Positions 26,773-35,510 of a stretch of DNA of 59,731 nucleotides are shown one piece after another; the stretch's first letter is position 1, and each line of letters starts with the position of its first letter. The translations under genes and the position numbers were made by a program. Source of the DNA: an uncultured Lachnospiraceae bacterium (GTDB lineage: Bacteria > Bacillota > Clostridia > Lachnospirales > Lachnospiraceae); the NCBI GenBank assembly GCA_947652735.1, contig CANTEG010000017.1, positions 1-59,731 of the forward strand, written 5' to 3'. The notes beneath the pieces were generated by a model that was not told the DNA's origin, made no database searches, and saw only the letters and a program-made list of their open reading frames with translations.

Positions 26773-27874
26773 GGCATTGGGAGAAAAAAAGATTTCCACA
26801 GCATTAAAAATGCTGGCTCTTTCACTGGCACTTGTATTTATGTACCAGCTGGCTGATGGGAACAAGAACAAAGAAAAAAAAGACATTGATAAAGACAGGT
26901 CAAACTACAGTTACACAAGTGTATCTGAAAACGGACGGGAATGTATCATCAGCGATTACAGAATGGGAACGACAGTAAGTGTTACACTGTATGGAGAAAA
27001 TGCTGAGGAAAATGCACGAGCGGCATTTTCATGCATTGATAAGCTGGACGGAAGTATACTTACATCACAGGTTGATGCTTTAACATCGAATTACAAGGTC
27101 GGTGAACCATATCAGGTAGATGAAGAATTGTTTGATGTTTTGAGTAAGTCGCTTTTGATATGCGGGGACAGCAATGGTGCCTTGGATATCACAATTGAGC
27201 CATTAAATGAGCTTTGGGCAATTGACGGGAAATATGGGGCATTTAAAGTCCCTGATAATAAAGAAATAGAGGACGCACGTGCAAGAATCGGCTACGAAAA
27301 CATAAAGGCTTATACGGAAAACGATAATTGCTACATTCTTTTTGAAAAAGCAGGCATGGGGCTTGCCATTGGAGCAGTCGGAAAGGGATATGCCCTTGAC
27401 CTTGTAAGGGATGAGCTTGTAAAACGAGGTGTGGAGGGTGCATGCATTATAGCAGGAGGAAGCATACTTGTATATGGAAGTAAGCCTGACAATGAGGCAT
27501 TTACAGTGGGTATCAGGAATCCAAGAGGAAGTATGGAAGACATAATTGGAGTCCTCACTTTTAAAGGGGATGCAGATGTCTGTGTATCTACTTCAGGAGA
27601 TTATGAAAAATATGTGGAGCAGGATGGAAAACGATATCACCATATACTTGACCGAAGCACAGGATATCCCAGTGACAGTAATCTTATGTCTGTAACCGTA
27701 GTATGTAAGTCAGGGCTTGCAAGTGACGGACTTTCCACGGCATGCTTTATTCTGGGATACGACGAATCCCTTGACTTGTTAAAAAAGTATGATGCAGAGG
27801 CAGTATTTATAGACAAAAATGGGAAAATAACAGTAACGGACGGCTTGACGGATATATTTACCGAACATAAATAG
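26735..27874 (+). CDS. apbE: FAD:protein FMN transferase (ApbE family)
   Basis: A membrane-anchored, extracytoplasmic enzyme that attaches FMN from FAD to a Thr/Ser of target flavoproteins such as RNF/NQR subunits. Family blocks are DYRMGTTVSVTLYG, AVGKGYALDLVRDEL, GGSILVYG and HHILDRSTGYP. A single N-terminal hydrophobic segment (LALSLALVFMYQLA) without a lipobox cysteine acts as anchor. The start is uncertain: the ATG at 26735 lies inside the upstream gene and has no RBS; an in-frame TTG at 26777, after GGAGGGAT, or the ATG at 26809 are alternatives. The coordinates give the longest frame. Confidence 0.9.
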   Translation: MISRSVWRDIIIKALGEKKISTALKMLALSLALVFMYQLADGNKNKEKKDIDKDRSNYSYTSVSENGRECIISDYRMGTTVSVTLYGENAEENARAAFSCIDKLDGSILTSQVDALTSNYKVGEPYQVDEELFDVLSKSLLICGDSNGALDITIEPLNELWAIDGKYGAFKVPDNKEIEDARARIGYENIKAYTENDNCYILFEKAGMGLAIGAVGKGYALDLVRDELVKRGVEGACIIAGGSILVYGSKPDNEAFTVGIRNPRGSMEDIIGVLTFKGDADVCVSTSGDYEKYVEQDGKRYHHILDRSTGYPSDSNLMSVTVVCKSGLASDGLSTACFILGYDESLDLLKKYDAEAVFIDKNGKITVTDGLTDIFTEHK

Positions 27875-27949
27875 GAGACAGCATAACGGACGTTCAAAAA
27901 ACAACATTTCGCAATCGCCTATAAAAATAAACAGAAAAGAGGATAAAAG

Positions 27950-28468
27950 ATGAAGCGTTTACTTGTAGTTGTAGATATGCAAAATGATTTTATTGATGGT
28001 GCTTTGGGCACGAAGGAAGCATGTAATATAGTGGAACCTGTTAAACATTATATAAAAAAATCAATTGAGGATGGTGTGACAATTGTGTTTACAAGGGACA
28101 CACACCATGAAAATTACATGGACACACAGGAGGGAAAAAAGCTGCCTGTTCCCCACTGTATAGAGGGAAGTAAGGGCTGGAATATTTGTGATGCGTTAAT
28201 TCCGTTCACTGTGGGAAAAATATTACTTGATAAGCCGGGGTTTGGAAGTACAGCACTTATGGACTATGTCAAGGAGGAGGCATTTGATGAGATAACGCTT
28301 CTTGGACTTTGTACGGACATATGTGTGATATCCAATGCCATGCTTGTTAAGGCGGCATTGCCTGAGGCTGCCATAAAAGTGGTGAAAGACTGCTCGGCAG
28401 GGGTGACACCTGAAAGTCACGAAAATGCACTGAAGGCGATGGAAATGTGTCAGATAGAAATCATATAG
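27950..28468 (+). CDS. cysteine hydrolase, isochorismatase/nicotinamidase-like
   Basis: A 172-residue member of the isochorismatase superfamily. The catalytic aspartate lies in VVVDMQNDFIDG, the lysine is probably the one in KILLDKPGFGS, and the nucleophile is in GLCTDICVISNAM; the metal-type motif of nicotinamidases is suggested by FTRDTHHENYMDTQEGKKLPVPHC. The DTH and HC segments resemble pyrazinamidase/nicotinamidase, so deamidation of nicotinamide to nicotinate is the best guess, but related amidases cannot be excluded. It lies 13 nt before the next gene. Confidence 0.88.
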   Translation: MKRLLVVVDMQNDFIDGALGTKEACNIVEPVKHYIKKSIEDGVTIVFTRDTHHENYMDTQEGKKLPVPHCIEGSKGWNICDALIPFTVGKILLDKPGFGSTALMDYVKEEAFDEITLLGLCTDICVISNAMLVKAALPEAAIKVVKDCSAGVTPESHENALKAMEMCQIEII

Positions 28469-28480
28469 GGTGGTGTTGTT

Positions 28481-29062
28481 ATGAAATGGCTGGAACATTT
28501 AAAGACAATTAACAAACATAAGATAGAAGTTATGAAGAACTGTTTTGCAGTGGGACTTTACAAGCAGGGAATTTTACATGATCTTTCAAAATATTCTTGG
28601 ACAGAGTTTTCCATGGGAGCAAAATACTATCAGGGAAACAGAAGCCCCAATGATGCGGAGCGTGAAGATAAGGGCTATACGACAGCATGGCTTCACCACA
28701 AGGGAAGAAACCGTCATCATTTGGAGTACTGGATTGATTACAGCGTTGATAAATCAAAGGGGATTGTGGGCATGCCCATGCCAAAGGAATACATTATAGA
28801 AATGTTTTGTGACAGGGTAGCGGCATGCAAAACATACAACAAGGAAAATTATAATGACAAACAGCCTTATGAATATTACATGAGGGGAAGGTCAGGAAAG
28901 CTTTTGCATCCGGATACGAAAAAAACGTTGGAAAAGTATCTTGTCATGCTTAAGGAAAAGGGTGAGGATTATACCTTTCGGTATATAAAAAACAAGGAGG
29001 TTATTCCGCTTAGAGTGGAAAAGCTTTCAAAATGGGTTCCGTTTTTGAAGTATATTTTCTAA
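28481..29062 (+). CDS. DUF5662 family protein
   Basis: A 193-residue soluble protein. It has an HD-like set of metal-ligand candidates, HDLSKYS at about residue 29 and WLHHKGRNRHHLEYW at about 66-80, typical of the DUF5662 family in Firmicutes (and phages). Phosphohydrolase-type chemistry would fit the HD pattern but is not established. It follows the nicotinamidase-like gene by 12 nt and precedes dnaE by 35 nt. No regulatory signal is visible in either gap. Confidence 0.8.
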   Translation: MKWLEHLKTINKHKIEVMKNCFAVGLYKQGILHDLSKYSWTEFSMGAKYYQGNRSPNDAEREDKGYTTAWLHHKGRNRHHLEYWIDYSVDKSKGIVGMPMPKEYIIEMFCDRVAACKTYNKENYNDKQPYEYYMRGRSGKLLHPDTKKTLEKYLVMLKEKGEDYTFRYIKNKEVIPLRVEKLSKWVPFLKYIF

Positions 29063-29097
29063 AGATAAGAGTGTATTGGGAAGGTTAAGGTATCGTT

Positions 29098-32000
29098 ATG
29101 GAGTTTACACATTTGCACGTGCATACGGAATATAGTCTGTTGGATGGTTCTGCAAAAATAAAGGAGCTGGTTGCAAGAGCAAAAGAGCTTGGAATGAAAG
29201 CTCTTGCAATTACGGACCACGGAGTTATGTACGGAGCAATTGATTTTTACAAGGCATGTAAGGCAGAGGGAATTAAGCCTATCATCGGCTGTGAGGTTTA
29301 TGTTGCACCTGGTTCCAGATTTGACAGGGAGATTGTGAAAGGTGATGACAGATATTATCACCTTGTTTTGCTGGCAAAAAATGACGAGGGCTACCGAAAT
29401 TTGTCGAAAATTGTCTCCACTGGATTTATAGAGGGTTATTATTATAAGCCTCGTGTAGATATGGAGACACTTGAAAAATACAGTGATGGTATTATCGCGT
29501 TAAGTGCATGTCTTGCAGGTGAGGTGGCGACAAACCTTAGGAAAAATAATTATGAGGGTGCAAAGGCTGCTGCCTTAAGACACCTTGAAATATTTGGGGA
29601 AAATCATTATTACCTTGAGCTTCAGGACCACGGCATGGAGGAGCAGCGTACTGTAAATGCAGGTATTATGCGTCTGTCAAGGGAAACGGGGATTCCTTTG
29701 GTTGCCACAAATGACTCCCATTACATAAATGCAGATGATGCGGAGGCACATGACGTACTGCTCTGTATTCAGACGGGTAAGGTTGTCAGTGATACAGACA
29801 GGATGCGATACGAGGGGGGACAGTTTTATTTAAAGTCACCTGAGGAAATGGCATCCCTGTTCACATATGCTCCTGAGGCAATTGAAAATACATGTAAAAT
29901 AGCGGATATGTGTAATGTTGAAATTGTATTCGGAGAACAAAAGGTTCCACGGTTTGACGTGCCAGAGGGCTACGATGCATTTTCATACCTGAAAAAGCTC
30001 TGCGAGGAGGGACTTCAAAGAAGATATCAGCCTGTGACGGAAGAATTAAAGGAACGGCTTGATTATGAGCTTAACACGATAAATGATATGGGCTTCGTGG
30101 ATTATTTCCTTATCGTGTCGGATTTCATCAGGTATGCAAAGGATAACGGTATTGCAGTGGGACCGGGCAGGGGCTCCGCAGCAGGAAGTGTTGTTTCTTA
30201 TTGTCTGGATATCACCAATATTGACCCGATTGAATTTGGTCTGATTTTTGAGAGATTTTTAAATCCTGAGCGTGTTACTATGCCCGATATTGATATCGAT
30301 TTCTGCCCAAACAGAAGGCAGGAGGTTATTGATTACGTTGTCAGAAAGTATGGCAAGGAACGGGTTGTGCAGATAGTCACATTTGGTACGATGGCTGCCA
30401 AGATGTGTGTCAGGGATGTGGGGCGTGCAATGGATTTGCCATACAGCATGTGTGATAAGGTGGCAAAGGCAATTCCGGGTGACCTTGGCATGACAATACC
30501 GAAGGCATTAAAAACAAGTAAGGACTTTAAAGCACTTTATGATAGTGACGAGAATATAAAAAAGCTGATTGATATGGCGATAAAGCTTGAGGGTCTGCCA
30601 AGACACTGCTCCATGCATGCAGCGGGGGTGGTTATCGGCAGGGACCCTATCATTGAGTATGTACCGCTGTCAAGGGGCGGTGAGGATGCGATAACTACCC
30701 AGTACAACATGACAACCATAGAGGAGCTTGGACTTCTTAAAATGGACTTTTTAGGATTGCGCAATCTTACTGTTATACAAGACACTGTGAAGCTGATAAG
30801 TGAAAACCACGGAGTGGATATAGATATAGATCATCTGAATTTTCAGGATGACGGTGTGTTTGAAATGATTTCCGCTGGAAAGACGGAGGGAGTATTTCAG
30901 CTTGAGAGTGCAGGCATGAAAAACTTTATGAAAGAGCTTAAGCCTGCAAGCTTGGAGGATATTATTGCGGGGATATCATTGTACCGTCCGGGTCCTATGG
31001 ATTTTATACCACTTTATATTAAGGGAAAGGAAAATCCGGGACAGGTAACCTATGACCATCCGGCACTTGAGAAAATACTTGCACCTACATATGGATGTAT
31101 TGTATATCAGGAGCAGGTTATGCAGATTGTTATGGAGCTTGCAGGATATTCATTGGGACGAAGCGACCTTGTGCGGAGAGCCATGTCGAAGAAAAAGGCA
31201 GACGTGATGGCAAGGGAACGGCAAAATTTCGTATACGGCAATCCTGAGGAGGGAGTGCCGGGCTGCGTAAACAATGGTGTAAGTGAGGATGTGGCAAATA
31301 AAATATTCGATGAGATGACAGATTTTGCAAAATATGCATTTAATAAATCCCATGCGGCTGCCTATGCAGTTGTTGCTTACCAGACGGCATATCTGAAATA
31401 CCATTATCCTGTTGAGTTTATGGCAGCACTCATGTCCTCGGTAAAGGAAAATTCAGGTAAGGTAACAGCATATATACAGTCCTTACGGGCGATGGGCATA
31501 AGGCTGCTTCCGCCTGACATAAACCTTGGCAAGGGGGATTTTTCAGTGTCAGGGGACAGTATCAGATACGGGCTTTCTGCAATAAAAAGTGTGGGGGACG
31601 GAGTCACAGATATCATAAGACAGGAAGTAGAAGCAAATGGTCCGTTTAAGGATTTGGAGGATTTTGTCAAGAGGCTTTCAAACAAGGAGGCAAACAAGAG
31701 GACAATAGAGAGCTTTATTTTTTCAGGTGCCTTTGACGGGTTTGGAAAAAATAGGAGACAGATGATAACGGTATACGAGAAGATAATAGAAAAGGAAACA
31801 TTAGATAAGAAAAGTGCCATGAGCGGTCAGATGTCGCTGCTTGATTTCTTAGGTGAGGAGGAAAAAAACGATTTCTCAATAAAGTATCCTGATATATCTG
31901 AGTTTTCAAGGGAGGAGCTTCTGGCAAGGGAAAAGGAAGTGCTTGGAATATATCTGTCAGGACATCCACTTGATGATTACATGGATATTATAGATAAGTA

Positions 32001-32574
32001 TGTGACTGTCAGGTCAACGGACTTTTCTTATGATGAGGAAGATGGCTTTGCCGTACATGACAAGGTTCCTTGTGTTATAGGAGGAATCATAGCGGCAATC
32101 ACAATTAAGACAACACGTAATGGGGACAATATGGCATTTATTACTTTAGAAGATTTGTACGGAACGGTCGAGATTGTTGTTTTTCCGAGAGATTACGCAA
32201 AATACAGGGATTATATTTTAAAGGACAACAAGGTTATTATAAAGGGTAATTCCTCCGTGTCTGAGGAGGAGGCAAAGATTTTGCTGTCTGATATAAAAAC
32301 ATTTGATGAGTATAAACATGAAATGAAGGATGCAGATAATGAGGTGTGGCTTTGTTTTGAGGACGAGGCTGCCTACAGGAATGCCGAGGAGGACCTTTAC
32401 GGAATCGTTGATGAAAATAGGGGACAGGCAGAGGTTTTTGTCATGCTTAAGAGTGACAGAAAAATGAAAAAGCTTGGAGCAAGAAGGGTTAAGGCAAATG
32501 ATGAAGTTTTAAGAAGAATGAAGCTGCTGTGGGGAGATGAAAATGTTCTCGTAAGAAAAAAGAAGCGGCAATAA
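29098..32574 (+). CDS. dnaE: DNA polymerase III subunit alpha (DnaE)
   Basis: A 1158-residue replicative polymerase subunit. The PHP domain (about 1-210) keeps its metal-ligand residues (HLHVHTEYSLLDG, ITDHG, CEVYVAP), the polymerase core has GPGRGSAAGSVV and the catalytic PDIDIDF, with the finger region at KKKADVM and the HhH/OB tail (about 800-1110, including a strand-rich OB fold with GGIIAAI). The length fits the DnaE1/DnaE3 range of Clostridia. The start at the ATG gives the standard MEFTHLHVHTEYS opening. It probably shares a transcript with the methyltransferase gene 10 nt downstream. Confidence 0.97.
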   Translation: MEFTHLHVHTEYSLLDGSAKIKELVARAKELGMKALAITDHGVMYGAIDFYKACKAEGIKPIIGCEVYVAPGSRFDREIVKGDDRYYHLVLLAKNDEGYRNLSKIVSTGFIEGYYYKPRVDMETLEKYSDGIIALSACLAGEVATNLRKNNYEGAKAAALRHLEIFGENHYYLELQDHGMEEQRTVNAGIMRLSRETGIPLVATNDSHYINADDAEAHDVLLCIQTGKVVSDTDRMRYEGGQFYLKSPEEMASLFTYAPEAIENTCKIADMCNVEIVFGEQKVPRFDVPEGYDAFSYLKKLCEEGLQRRYQPVTEELKERLDYELNTINDMGFVDYFLIVSDFIRYAKDNGIAVGPGRGSAAGSVVSYCLDITNIDPIEFGLIFERFLNPERVTMPDIDIDFCPNRRQEVIDYVVRKYGKERVVQIVTFGTMAAKMCVRDVGRAMDLPYSMCDKVAKAIPGDLGMTIPKALKTSKDFKALYDSDENIKKLIDMAIKLEGLPRHCSMHAAGVVIGRDPIIEYVPLSRGGEDAITTQYNMTTIEELGLLKMDFLGLRNLTVIQDTVKLISENHGVDIDIDHLNFQDDGVFEMISAGKTEGVFQLESAGMKNFMKELKPASLEDIIAGISLYRPGPMDFIPLYIKGKENPGQVTYDHPALEKILAPTYGCIVYQEQVMQIVMELAGYSLGRSDLVRRAMSKKKADVMARERQNFVYGNPEEGVPGCVNNGVSEDVANKIFDEMTDFAKYAFNKSHAAAYAVVAYQTAYLKYHYPVEFMAALMSSVKENSGKVTAYIQSLRAMGIRLLPPDINLGKGDFSVSGDSIRYGLSAIKSVGDGVTDIIRQEVEANGPFKDLEDFVKRLSNKEANKRTIESFIFSGAFDGFGKNRRQMITVYEKIIEKETLDKKSAMSGQMSLLDFLGEEEKNDFSIKYPDISEFSREELLAREKEVLGIYLSGHPLDDYMDIIDKYVTVRSTDFSYDEEDGFAVHDKVPCVIGGIIAAITIKTTRNGDNMAFITLEDLYGTVEIVVFPRDYAKYRDYILKDNKVIIKGNSSVSEEEAKILLSDIKTFDEYKHEMKDADNEVWLCFEDEAAYRNAEEDLYGIVDENRGQAEVFVMLKSDRKMKKLGARRVKANDEVLRRMKLLWGDENVLVRKKKRQ

Positions 32575-32584
32575 GGAGTATGTT

Positions 32585-33349
32585 ATGGTGATTGGTTCAA
32601 ACTCCAATGAAAATGTTAAGGAATTGCGAAAGCTTGTAAAATCCTCAAGGGAAAGACGTGAAAAGGGTCTATATATCGTGGAGGGGATAAAGATGTTTTC
32701 CGAGATACCGATGGAAGATATATTTGAAGTTTATGTCTGTGAGTCGGCACAGGAAAAATACAGTGACAGGCTGCGGGGGCGGTATACGGTGCTTGCCGAC
32801 CATGTGTTTAAAAGTGTTTCAGATACAGAGACACCTCAGGGAATTATGGCTCTTGTCCAAATGAAAAGCTATACATTAGACAGTATATGTGCAGGTGATA
32901 ATCCGTTTGTTTTAATTATTGAGCGGCTTCAGGACCCGGGGAATATGGGGACAATAATAAGGTCTGCTGAGGCAGCGGGAGTTTCAGGAATCATGCTTTC
33001 ACAAGGCTGTGTGGACATATACAGTCCAAAGGTTGTCAGGGCTACCATGGGTTCACTGTTTCGGGTGCCTGTGTTTGTTTCCAGTGATTTATCAATTGAC
33101 ATAGATAAGCTTAAGAAAAAGGGTGTGACTGTATTCGGGGCACATCTGAATGGTGACAGTATGTATAACATGAACTTCACAAAACCTGTCGCATTTCTTA
33201 TCGGAAATGAGGGGAAGGGACTTAGTGAGGAAATAGGGGAGGCGGCTGATTTTCTTTTAAAAATACCGATGCAGGGGAAAGTTGAGTCATTGAATGCAGC
33301 GGTGTCAGCATCAATTATTGCATATGAAGTATTACGTCAGCGAATTTAA
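32585..33349 (+). CDS. TrmH/SpoU-family RNA 2'-O-methyltransferase
   Basis: A 254-residue SPOUT methyltransferase. An N-terminal substrate-binding domain (about 1-95, including EGIKMFSEI) is followed by the knotted SAM-binding domain with the three motifs ERLQDPGNMGTIIRSAEA (motif 1), FLIGNEGKGLSEE (motif 2) and IPMQGKVESLNAAVSASI (motif 3). It methylates a ribose in rRNA or tRNA; the layout resembles RlmB and related 23S rRNA enzymes, but the target nucleotide cannot be read from sequence. Its start lies 10 nt after the dnaE stop. Confidence 0.93.
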   Translation: MVIGSNSNENVKELRKLVKSSRERREKGLYIVEGIKMFSEIPMEDIFEVYVCESAQEKYSDRLRGRYTVLADHVFKSVSDTETPQGIMALVQMKSYTLDSICAGDNPFVLIIERLQDPGNMGTIIRSAEAAGVSGIMLSQGCVDIYSPKVVRATMGSLFRVPVFVSSDLSIDIDKLKKKGVTVFGAHLNGDSMYNMNFTKPVAFLIGNEGKGLSEEIGEAADFLLKIPMQGKVESLNAAVSASIIAYEVLRQRI

Positions 33350-33437
33350 AAAAATATATTTATGGTCTATTTTGAAAAATTCGGAATATATTTAATATGT
33401 ACAGGTAATCACTGTATGGAAAATCATTTACATTACG

Positions 33438-33462
33438 GTTCAAAGGAACTTGCTAAGTAATG
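33438..33462 (+). repeat. degenerate leader repeat before the SSB-like gene
   Basis: The hairpin GTTC-AAAG-GAAC (33438-33449) is followed by TTGCTAAGTAATG. The stretch through the RBS closely resembles that before dapB (35453-35510), and the hairpin plus TGCTAAG matches part of the larger palindromic element before dapA and at 55.4 kb. Confidence 0.5.
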
Positions 33463-33492
33463 GGCGATGTTCAAAGAAGGGGAGGAAAAATA

Positions 33493-34125
33493 ATGACAGA
33501 GAAAATTTTAAACAACAATCAGGTAGTGGTAGCAGGAGAAATAGTATCGGACTTTAGATTCAGCCATGAAATATTCGGGGAGGGGTTTTACATGGTTGAC
33601 CTTATTGTCAGTAGATTGAGTGACGCACATGATGTTATTCCGCTTATGGTGTCAGACAGACTGTTTGACGTGGAGGGGTCACACATTGGCGAAAAGGTTC
33701 TTGCAAAGGGACAGTTTCGTTCATACAACAAGCATGAGGAAAATAAGAACAGACTTATATTATCCGTGTTTGTAAGAGAAATTGAACTGCTTGGAGAGGA
33801 TGATGACAGGGATAATAAGCCGAATCAGATTTATCTTGACGGATACATATGTAAGGAGCCTATATACAGAATGACGCCGCTGGGACGGGAAATTGCAGAC
33901 ATACTTCTGGCAGTAAATCGGGCGTATGGCAAGTCTGATTACATACCATGCATATGTTGGGGAAGAAATGCAAGATTCGCAGGAAAGCTTGCCGTAGGTG
34001 AGCATGTAGCCATATGGGGCAGAATCCAGAGCAGAGAGTATCAGAAAAAGGTGGGTCAGGATGAGATTGTAAATAAGGTTGCATATGAGGTTTCAGTGAG
34101 CAAAATGGAATGTCTGGAAGGATAG
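33493..34125 (+). CDS. single-stranded DNA-binding protein-like, tandem OB folds
   Basis: A 210-residue protein with two OB-fold units in tandem: residues about 5-97 (NQVVVAGEIVSDFRFSHE to VREIELL) and about 108-208 (NQIYLDGYICKEPIYRMTPLGREIADILLAV to VSKMECL). The second unit has the classic SSB pattern (GYIxxxPxxRxTPxGxxxxxxxLAVNR, CICWGRNA). There is no acidic SSB C-terminal tail (the usual DDDIPF-type end), so it is probably not the general replication SSB. Start at the ATG at 33493 (GGGGAGG, good spacing). It is monocistronic, 143 nt after the methyltransferase gene. Confidence 0.82.
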   Translation: MTEKILNNNQVVVAGEIVSDFRFSHEIFGEGFYMVDLIVSRLSDAHDVIPLMVSDRLFDVEGSHIGEKVLAKGQFRSYNKHEENKNRLILSVFVREIELLGEDDDRDNKPNQIYLDGYICKEPIYRMTPLGREIADILLAVNRAYGKSDYIPCICWGRNARFAGKLAVGEHVAIWGRIQSREYQKKVGQDEIVNKVAYEVSVSKMECLEG

Positions 34126-34148
34126 CCGAATATGTACAGCATCAAAGC

Positions 34149-34178
34149 TTGACACATGCATTTTATGTATGCTAATAT
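34149..34178 (+). promoter_or_regulatory. predicted promoter of the lysine riboswitch-dapA transcript
   Basis: TTGACA (34149-34154), 18 nt, then TAATAT (34173-34178) preceded by an extended TG element (34170-34171). Confidence 0.65.
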
Positions 34179-34202
34179 GTGTTGGTAAACATTAAAGATT
34201 AC

Positions 34203-34367
34203 ATAGTAGAGGTGCAGCATTCAAAAGTACCCTGTGGGATGTCTTAGAGCAGTTGAGCATAGGGAAAAGGGGATGTTGCCGAAGGAAAGTATTTTCTAAG
34301 ACGTATTTTCCTGGTTGTGCAGTTAAAAGCTGTATGACTGTCATCGCAGGATGGAGCGCTACTTGTA
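34203..34367 (+). promoter_or_regulatory. lysine riboswitch (L box) aptamer
   Basis: The conserved L-box blocks appear in order: AGAGGTGC, an AGTA box, AGGGAAAAGGGGATG, GCCGAAGGAAAG, an internal pairing region, and GGAGCGCTACT whose CTACT closes the P1 stem with AGTAG at 34204-34208. Lysine binding is expected to favour the terminator immediately downstream and so switch off dapA, the committed step of the lysine/diaminopimelate pathway. Boundaries are approximate. Confidence 0.93.
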
Positions 34368-34387
34368 GAATAAATAAGATTTTATTT

Positions 34388-34423
34388 TACGGTTAGCACT
34401 TTGTCAGTGTTGACCGTATTTTT
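34388..34423 (+). terminator. riboswitch-controlled terminator before dapA
   Basis: A 13-bp stem (34388-34400 with 34406-34418, with two G-U pairs) and a 5-nt loop are followed by TTTTTT-type residues. It is the expression platform of the lysine riboswitch. Confidence 0.9.
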
Positions 34424-34429
34424 GATTTT

Positions 34430-34512
34430 ATAGGAAACTGCGTTTCCTATAGGCACGCTTCTTATGAAGCCTGCTAAGATTCGAACTACAGCGTCAAAGA
34501 CGCTTTGTTCTT
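34430..34512 (+). repeat. modular palindromic repeat, copy A
   Basis: Three successive hairpins: ATAGGAAAC-TGC-GTTTCCTAT (34430-34450), GCTTC-TTAT-GAAGC (34457-34470) and AGCGTC-AAA-GACGCT (34490-34504), linked by CTGCTAAGATTCGAACTAC. An almost identical 82-nt copy lies at 55397-55478, in which stem 2 differs on both arms (GTTCC/GGAAC) while pairing is kept. This copy sits between the riboswitch terminator and the dapA RBS. Confidence 0.85.
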
Positions 34513-34537
34513 GGTTTAAAGTGAGGAGGATAATAAA

Positions 34538-35437
34538 ATGGCAATTTTCACAGGTGCAGGAGTAGCAATAACAACACCATTCAATGAAGATGGTTCGGTG
34601 GATTACGATTCATTCAGGGAGCATATTGAGTATCAGATAGAAAAAGGTACGGATAGTATCATTGTCTGTGGCACAACGGGAGAGGCATCAACCCTTACCC
34701 ATGAGGAGCATCTTGAATGTATCAGATTTTGTGTGTCAGTTGTAAATAAGAGGGTTCCTGTAGTGGCTGGAACAGGCTCAAACTGTACGGATACGGCGAT
34801 ATATCTTTCAAGAGAGGCACAAAAGTCAGGTGCGGATGCACTTCTTGTCGTTACACCTTATTACAATAAGGCAACACAAAAAGGGCTTATCGCTCATTTT
34901 ACGGCAATTGCAGAAAGTGTTTCACTTCCAATCATTTTATATAATGTCCCGGGAAGAACAGGAGTTAATATTCTTCCTGAAACAGCAGTAACACTTGCAA
35001 AAACAGTAGAAAACATAGTGGCAATAAAGGAAGCATCAGGAAATATTTCACAGGTTGCAAAGCTTGCTGCACTTGCAGATGGATGCATAGATATTTATTC
35101 AGGAAATGATGATCAGGTTATCCCGATTCTTTCACTTGGCGGAAAGGGCGTTATATCGGTTCTTTCAAATGTGGCACCAAAGGAGACACATGATATGGTT
35201 GCAAAGTATCTTGAGGGAGACGTTAAGGGGGCGCTTGACATACAGCTTAAAGCAATGCCGCTTTGTGATGCACTGTTCTGCGAGGTAAATCCTATTCCTG
35301 TCAAAAAGGCAGTTTCCCTTATCGGCTACGGAACTGGAAAACTAAGAATGCCGCTTACCGACATTGAGGAGGCAAATGAGACAAAGCTTGTAAAAGCAAT
35401 GAAGGACTTCGGAATCAAGCTGGCGGCGGAAATGTAA
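34538..35437 (+). CDS. dapA: 4-hydroxy-tetrahydrodipicolinate synthase
   Basis: A 299-residue class I aldolase condensing pyruvate with aspartate semialdehyde, the first step of the diaminopimelate/lysine branch. Visible residues: TTGEASTL (substrate hydroxyls), YYNKATQKG and YNVPGRTG (proton relay and arginine) and the Schiff-base lysine in AIKEASGN. Length is standard. RBS GAGGAGG. It is controlled by the upstream lysine riboswitch; the 5' leader after the riboswitch also carries palindromic repeat copy A. dapB follows after 73 nt. Confidence 0.98.
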   Translation: MAIFTGAGVAITTPFNEDGSVDYDSFREHIEYQIEKGTDSIIVCGTTGEASTLTHEEHLECIRFCVSVVNKRVPVVAGTGSNCTDTAIYLSREAQKSGADALLVVTPYYNKATQKGLIAHFTAIAESVSLPIILYNVPGRTGVNILPETAVTLAKTVENIVAIKEASGNISQVAKLAALADGCIDIYSGNDDQVIPILSLGGKGVISVLSNVAPKETHDMVAKYLEGDVKGALDIQLKAMPLCDALFCEVNPIPVKKAVSLIGYGTGKLRMPLTDIEEANETKLVKAMKDFGIKLAAEM

Positions 35438-35452
35438 ATGAATTAAAAAATT

Positions 35453-35479
35453 AGTTTGACAGGAAACTACTAAGTAATG
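35453..35479 (+). repeat. degenerate leader repeat before dapB
   Basis: The hairpin AGTTT-GACAGG-AAACT (35453-35468) is followed by ACTAAGTAATG. Hairpin, CTAAGTAATG, then GATGT, TCAAA and GGGAGGAAAA up to an ATGACA start recur in the same order before the SSB-like gene, so the two 5' leaders look paralogous. Confidence 0.5.
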
Positions 35480-35510
35480 AACTGATGTATCAAATTGGGA
35501 GGAAAATACT

